From NCBI GenBank assembly GCA_015904075.1, contig JABMDH010000022.1, positions 26,857 to 34,748 on the forward strand: DNA of 7,892 nt. Reading direction: 5' to 3'. A model generated the notes under the pieces. That model saw only the letters and a list, made by a program, of their open reading frames with translations. It made no database searches and was not told the origin of the DNA. A program made the position numbers and the translations under genes. The stretch is from Nitrospira sp. GTDB lineage: Bacteria; Nitrospirota; Nitrospiria; Nitrospirales; Nitrospiraceae. Positions 4,787 to 7,892 of this stretch are shown here, piece after piece (positions within the stretch are counted from its first letter, which is position 1; every line of letters starts with the position of its first letter).

Positions 4787-6346
4787 ATGAAATCGTTGTC
4801 AGGTCGCCGCAGGGTCGAACCACAGCTTCGCGGGCTGAGTGTGGTCGTGATGGCCGCAGGTCAGGGCACACGCATGCGGTCCAAGCGCGCCAAGGTGTTG
4901 CATCGAGTCGCCGGACATCCGATGGTTCTCTATGCCGTTGATCTGGCATTGCAGGTAGCCGGGCATCGGATTGCGGTTGTCGTCGGGCACCAGGCTGAGG
5001 ACGTTCGGAAGACGATTCAGGCGGGGATTACGGATAAGGCGGGAGCCGGGTCGGTGACCATTGTTGAGCAGGTGGAGCAACGTGGGACCGGGCATGCTGT
5101 CCTGCAAAGCCGCCCGGTGTTCTTCGAAACAAAAGAACCTCGGCCAACACACTATCTGATTTTAAACGGCGATACTCCATTGTTGAAGGAACGCACGGTG
5201 CGTGAGCTCTTGCGTGTCCATCAATCGGAGGGGGCGACCGTGACCATCCTCACGGCAATGTTAGAGAACCCGGGCGGGTATGGACGCGTGATTCGGCGGC
5301 AGCCCAGCGGTAGTCATCAGGGTGGGGTGGCGTCGTCTGAAGTTCTCAAGATCGTGGAGGATCGGGATGCCACTCCTGTCGAACGGGCTGTGAAGGAAAT
5401 CAACGTGGGAACGTACGTCGTATCGGGCGAATTTCTGTTCGGCGCGCTCGATAAACTGGAGCCGCATAATGCGCAGGGCGAGTTTTATCTCACTGACATC
5501 GTGCGGATGGCGGTAGAGCAGGGGCAGCGGGTCGTCGCCGTGACGCTTCAAGATCCTGAAGAGGGGTTGGGTGTAAACACCAGGCAACAGCTGGCTGCGG
5601 CGGAACAGGTTGTGCGGCAACAGGTCCGCGAACGCTGGCTTGATGCGGGTGTGACAATGCTGGATCCCGGCTCCGTATGGATTGATGCCGCCGTGACACT
5701 CGGGAAAGATACGGTGCTCCATCCGAATGTGACGCTTGAGGGCAGGACCGAAATCGGCGAAGACTGCAGCCTTCGTTCCTATTCTCGGCTGACTGATTGC
5801 CAAGTCGGCGATCGTGTGGAGATTTTAGATCACTGCGTACTTCGTGAGTCGCGAATTGAAGACGATGCGACGGTCGGTCCTTTTGTCCATCTGCGGCCAG
5901 GCGTTCTTGTGAGGCGTACAGCCAAAGTGGGGAATTTCGTCGAAATGAAGAAGACGGACCTGGGAGAAGGATCGAAGGCCAACCACCTCAGTTATCTCGG
6001 CGATGCAAAGATCGGCAAAGGGGTCAACATCGGGGCCGGGACGATTACGTGCAACTATGACGGAGTCCATAAACACCGCACAACCATTGGGGATAACGTT
6101 TTTCTCGGCAGCGATACGCAATTGGTTGCACCGGTGACGGTGGGGGACGGCGCGGTGATTGCTGCCGGTACGACTGTGACGGTTGATGTGCCGGCTGACT
6201 CGCTGGCCATTGCGCGCACAGCGCAGGTGAATCGGGCGGACTGGGCAGCTAAGCGGCGGATCCTGTTGGAACGTAACTCCGCAGGTGGATTACAGCCGGC
6301 CGGGGAGCGAAAGTCAGCCGCAGGGTCCAAGAGAAAGGGGAGGTAG
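4787..6346 (+). CDS. glmU: bifunctional GlcN-1-P acetyltransferase / GlcNAc-1-P uridyltransferase
   Basis: GlmU acetylates glucosamine-1-phosphate and joins the product to UTP, giving UDP-GlcNAc for peptidoglycan and LPS. The N-terminal uridyltransferase domain shows AAGQGTRM (about 23-30, with Arg29), Lys36, EQRGTGHA, NGDTPLL, IVEDRDAT, EINVGTYVV and GVNTR. The C-terminal left-handed beta-helix shows HLRPG (Arg370), KANHLSYLGDAKIG with the catalytic-type His400, and NIGAGTITCNYDG. These match Escherichia coli Arg18, Lys25, Arg333 and His363 by position. At 519 residues it is longer than the usual 450-460. The extra length is about 11 residues at the N-terminus, about 26 spread between the two catalytic regions (part near RRQPSGSHQGGVASSE), and a basic C-terminal tail of about 26 ending GSKRKGR. 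The stop is 8 bases before glmS, so the two are co-transcribed. Confidence 0.97.
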   Translation: MKSLSGRRRVEPQLRGLSVVVMAAGQGTRMRSKRAKVLHRVAGHPMVLYAVDLALQVAGHRIAVVVGHQAEDVRKTIQAGITDKAGAGSVTIVEQVEQRGTGHAVLQSRPVFFETKEPRPTHYLILNGDTPLLKERTVRELLRVHQSEGATVTILTAMLENPGGYGRVIRRQPSGSHQGGVASSEVLKIVEDRDATPVERAVKEINVGTYVVSGEFLFGALDKLEPHNAQGEFYLTDIVRMAVEQGQRVVAVTLQDPEEGLGVNTRQQLAAAEQVVRQQVRERWLDAGVTMLDPGSVWIDAAVTLGKDTVLHPNVTLEGRTEIGEDCSLRSYSRLTDCQVGDRVEILDHCVLRESRIEDDATVGPFVHLRPGVLVRRTAKVGNFVEMKKTDLGEGSKANHLSYLGDAKIGKGVNIGAGTITCNYDGVHKHRTTIGDNVFLGSDTQLVAPVTVGDGAVIAAGTTVTVDVPADSLAIARTAQVNRADWAAKRRILLERNSAGGLQPAGERKSAAGSKRKGR

Positions 6347-6354
6347 GAACGGTT

Positions 6355-7892
6355 ATGTGTGGCATTGTCGGGTATGTCGGTAACCAGGAAGCGGTTCCTA
6401 TCTTGGTCGGTGGATTGGCAAAGTTGGAGTACCGCGGCTATGACTCTGCCGGAGTTGCGGTGCTGCAAGGGGAGAAGATCACCGTTCGACGGAGCGTGGG
6501 CAAGTTGGTCAATCTACAAAAGTCTCTCAAAGACAATGAGATCAAGGGAACAGTGGGAATTGGACATACCAGATGGGCTACTCATGGGAAACCGTCGGAG
6601 CAAAATGCGCACCCGCACCGGTCCGATGGGTGTGTGCTTGTGCATAACGGCATCATCGAGAACTATCAGCCGCTCAAATTGCAGTTGGAAAAAGAGGGGT
6701 ACAAGTTTGAATCGGAAACCGATACGGAGGTGGTTGCTCACTTGGTCGGGTGGTATCTCAAGTCCCATGGAACCCTTGCCGATGCTGTCCGTGCTGCGAC
6801 GAAGGATATCCGCGGGAGCTATGCGATTGCGGTGATTTCAGAGCATGAGCCGGGGACGCTGGTGGCGGCACGATCCGGTTGCCCGCTCGTGGTGGGGAAA
6901 AACCCGCAGGGAGGATTTGTTGCCTCCGATGTCATGGCCATGTTGGCTCATACCCGTGACGTGATCTATCTCGAAGAAGGCGATCTGGCAGTCGTGTCGG
7001 CTTCCGAGATTCTTCTGACCGATATCGAGGGCGGTTCGGTCAAACGGAAGTCCACAAAGATTACGTGGGATGCATCAGCCATTGAAAAAAGTGGATTCCC
7101 GCATTTCATGCTGAAGGAGATCCACGAACAGCCGCAAACCATTCTGGATACCATGCGTGGCCGGTATTCGTATGAGACCGGGGAAGCCGATCTGCCCGAT
7201 ATCGGTTTGACCGCGGATCAGTTTGCTACGGTCGGAAGAATCTGGATCGCCGCCTGCGGGACGTCGTGGCATGCGGGTTTGGTTGGTAAATATCTTTTAG
7301 AAGAATTGGCACGGATTCCCGTCCAGGTCGATATCGCCAGCGAGTTTCGCTATCGCAATCCGCTCGTGGAGAAGAATGATTTGTTCGTGGCAATTTCTCA
7401 ATCCGGGGAAACGGCCGATACGTTGGCGGCTGTTCGCGAAGCGAAACAGAAGGGTGCCCGCATTGTGTCGATTGTCAATGTGGTCGGCAGCACGCTCGCT
7501 CGCGAATCGGATGGTGTTCTGTACACCCTCTGCGGTCCAGAAATCGGAGTGGCGTCGACGAAGGCGTTTACTGCACAGCTCACCGCGCTGTATCTATTGG
7601 CGTTGCATTGTGCGCGTGCCCGCAATGCCATGACCGTCGCCGATGGGAAGGCGTGGTTGGATCGGCTTGTACAGCTTCCGGCACTTGTTGAACGGGTACT
7701 GGGCGGTGAAGCGGAAATTATGGCCATTGCCAAGCGATATTACAAAAAACGGAACTTTTTGTTTCTCGGCCGCGGGATCAATTATCCAATCGCATTGGAA
7801 GGCTCGCTCAAGCTGAAGGAAACGTCCTACATCCATGCCGAGGGTTATCCGGCCGGTGAGATGAAACACGGGCCTATTGCGCTGATCGATAA
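6355..7892 (+). CDS. glmS: glutamine-fructose-6-phosphate aminotransferase (3' end beyond window)
   Basis: GlmS converts fructose-6-phosphate and glutamine into glucosamine-6-phosphate and glutamate, the entry to amino-sugar synthesis. The frame runs 512 complete codons to the right edge with no stop; the family has about 600-610 residues, so roughly 95 are missing. The N-terminal glutaminase domain starts MCGIVGYVG with the nucleophile Cys2, and contains GHTRWATHGKPSEQNAHPH and VHNGIIENY. The first sugar-isomerase (SIS) domain has AACGTSWHAG, AISQSGETADT and GVASTKAFTAQLTALY. The second has FLFLGRGINYPIALEGSLK and EGYPAGEMKHGPIALID at the edge. The ATG at 6355 is preceded by AGGA (6345-6348), which overlaps the glmU stop, so glmS is probably translated by coupling. 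There is no room for a glmS ribozyme leader between the genes. Confidence 0.97.
   Translation, partial: MCGIVGYVGNQEAVPILVGGLAKLEYRGYDSAGVAVLQGEKITVRRSVGKLVNLQKSLKDNEIKGTVGIGHTRWATHGKPSEQNAHPHRSDGCVLVHNGIIENYQPLKLQLEKEGYKFESETDTEVVAHLVGWYLKSHGTLADAVRAATKDIRGSYAIAVISEHEPGTLVAARSGCPLVVGKNPQGGFVASDVMAMLAHTRDVIYLEEGDLAVVSASEILLTDIEGGSVKRKSTKITWDASAIEKSGFPHFMLKEIHEQPQTILDTMRGRYSYETGEADLPDIGLTADQFATVGRIWIAACGTSWHAGLVGKYLLEELARIPVQVDIASEFRYRNPLVEKNDLFVAISQSGETADTLAAVREAKQKGARIVSIVNVVGSTLARESDGVLYTLCGPEIGVASTKAFTAQLTALYLLALHCARARNAMTVADGKAWLDRLVQLPALVERVLGGEAEIMAIAKRYYKKRNFLFLGRGINYPIALEGSLKLKETSYIHAEGYPAGEMKHGPIALID

Noticed and set aside
6347..6354. glmS ribozyme or riboswitch leader
   Set aside because: Only 8 bases separate glmU and glmS, and the upstream sequence is glmU coding, so there is no space for such an element.

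Overview
The window looks like chromosomal housekeeping DNA from a moderately GC-rich Gram-negative bacterium. The protein sequences and gene order recall the genus Nitrospira. That assignment is an inference from general resemblance, with no search behind it. I see no phage, transposon, CRISPR or RNA gene.

Layout: two operons diverge from an intergenic region at about 3876-4089. The leftward (minus-strand) operon runs tmk (thymidylate kinase), the first 38 codons of holB (DNA polymerase III delta-prime subunit), a metG (methionyl-tRNA synthetase) that lacks its 5' end, and a gene for an exported protein of unknown function. The last gene shares an ATGA overlap with metG. The far left (1-430) is mostly without a convincing gene. 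At its edge a second leftward gene may begin at base 63.

The rightward (plus-strand) operon runs a DUF502 membrane protein, glmU and glmS, which runs off the right edge. GlmS makes glucosamine-6-phosphate. GlmU makes UDP-GlcNAc from glucosamine-1-phosphate; GlmM, which links the two steps, is not in the window. This group supplies UDP-GlcNAc for peptidoglycan and LPS. A plausible promoter lies 52-81 bases before the DUF502 start.

The main anomaly is at about 3080-3092. The holB coding sequence stops inside its P-loop region and continues, out of frame, into metG at the point just after the HIGH-motif half of the synthetase Rossmann fold. The rest of holB, the metG start, and perhaps a gene between them (ricT/PSP1 in many bacteria) are missing. 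Both genes are normally essential, so this is either a misassembly or deletion in this copy, or a real lesion compensated elsewhere. A simple ORF call hides it, because a 737-codon open frame runs from metG through the junction into an off-frame reading of tmk.

I did not find a clearly new biological system here. Apart from the junction, the most open questions are the exported protein coupled to metG and the extended GlmU.
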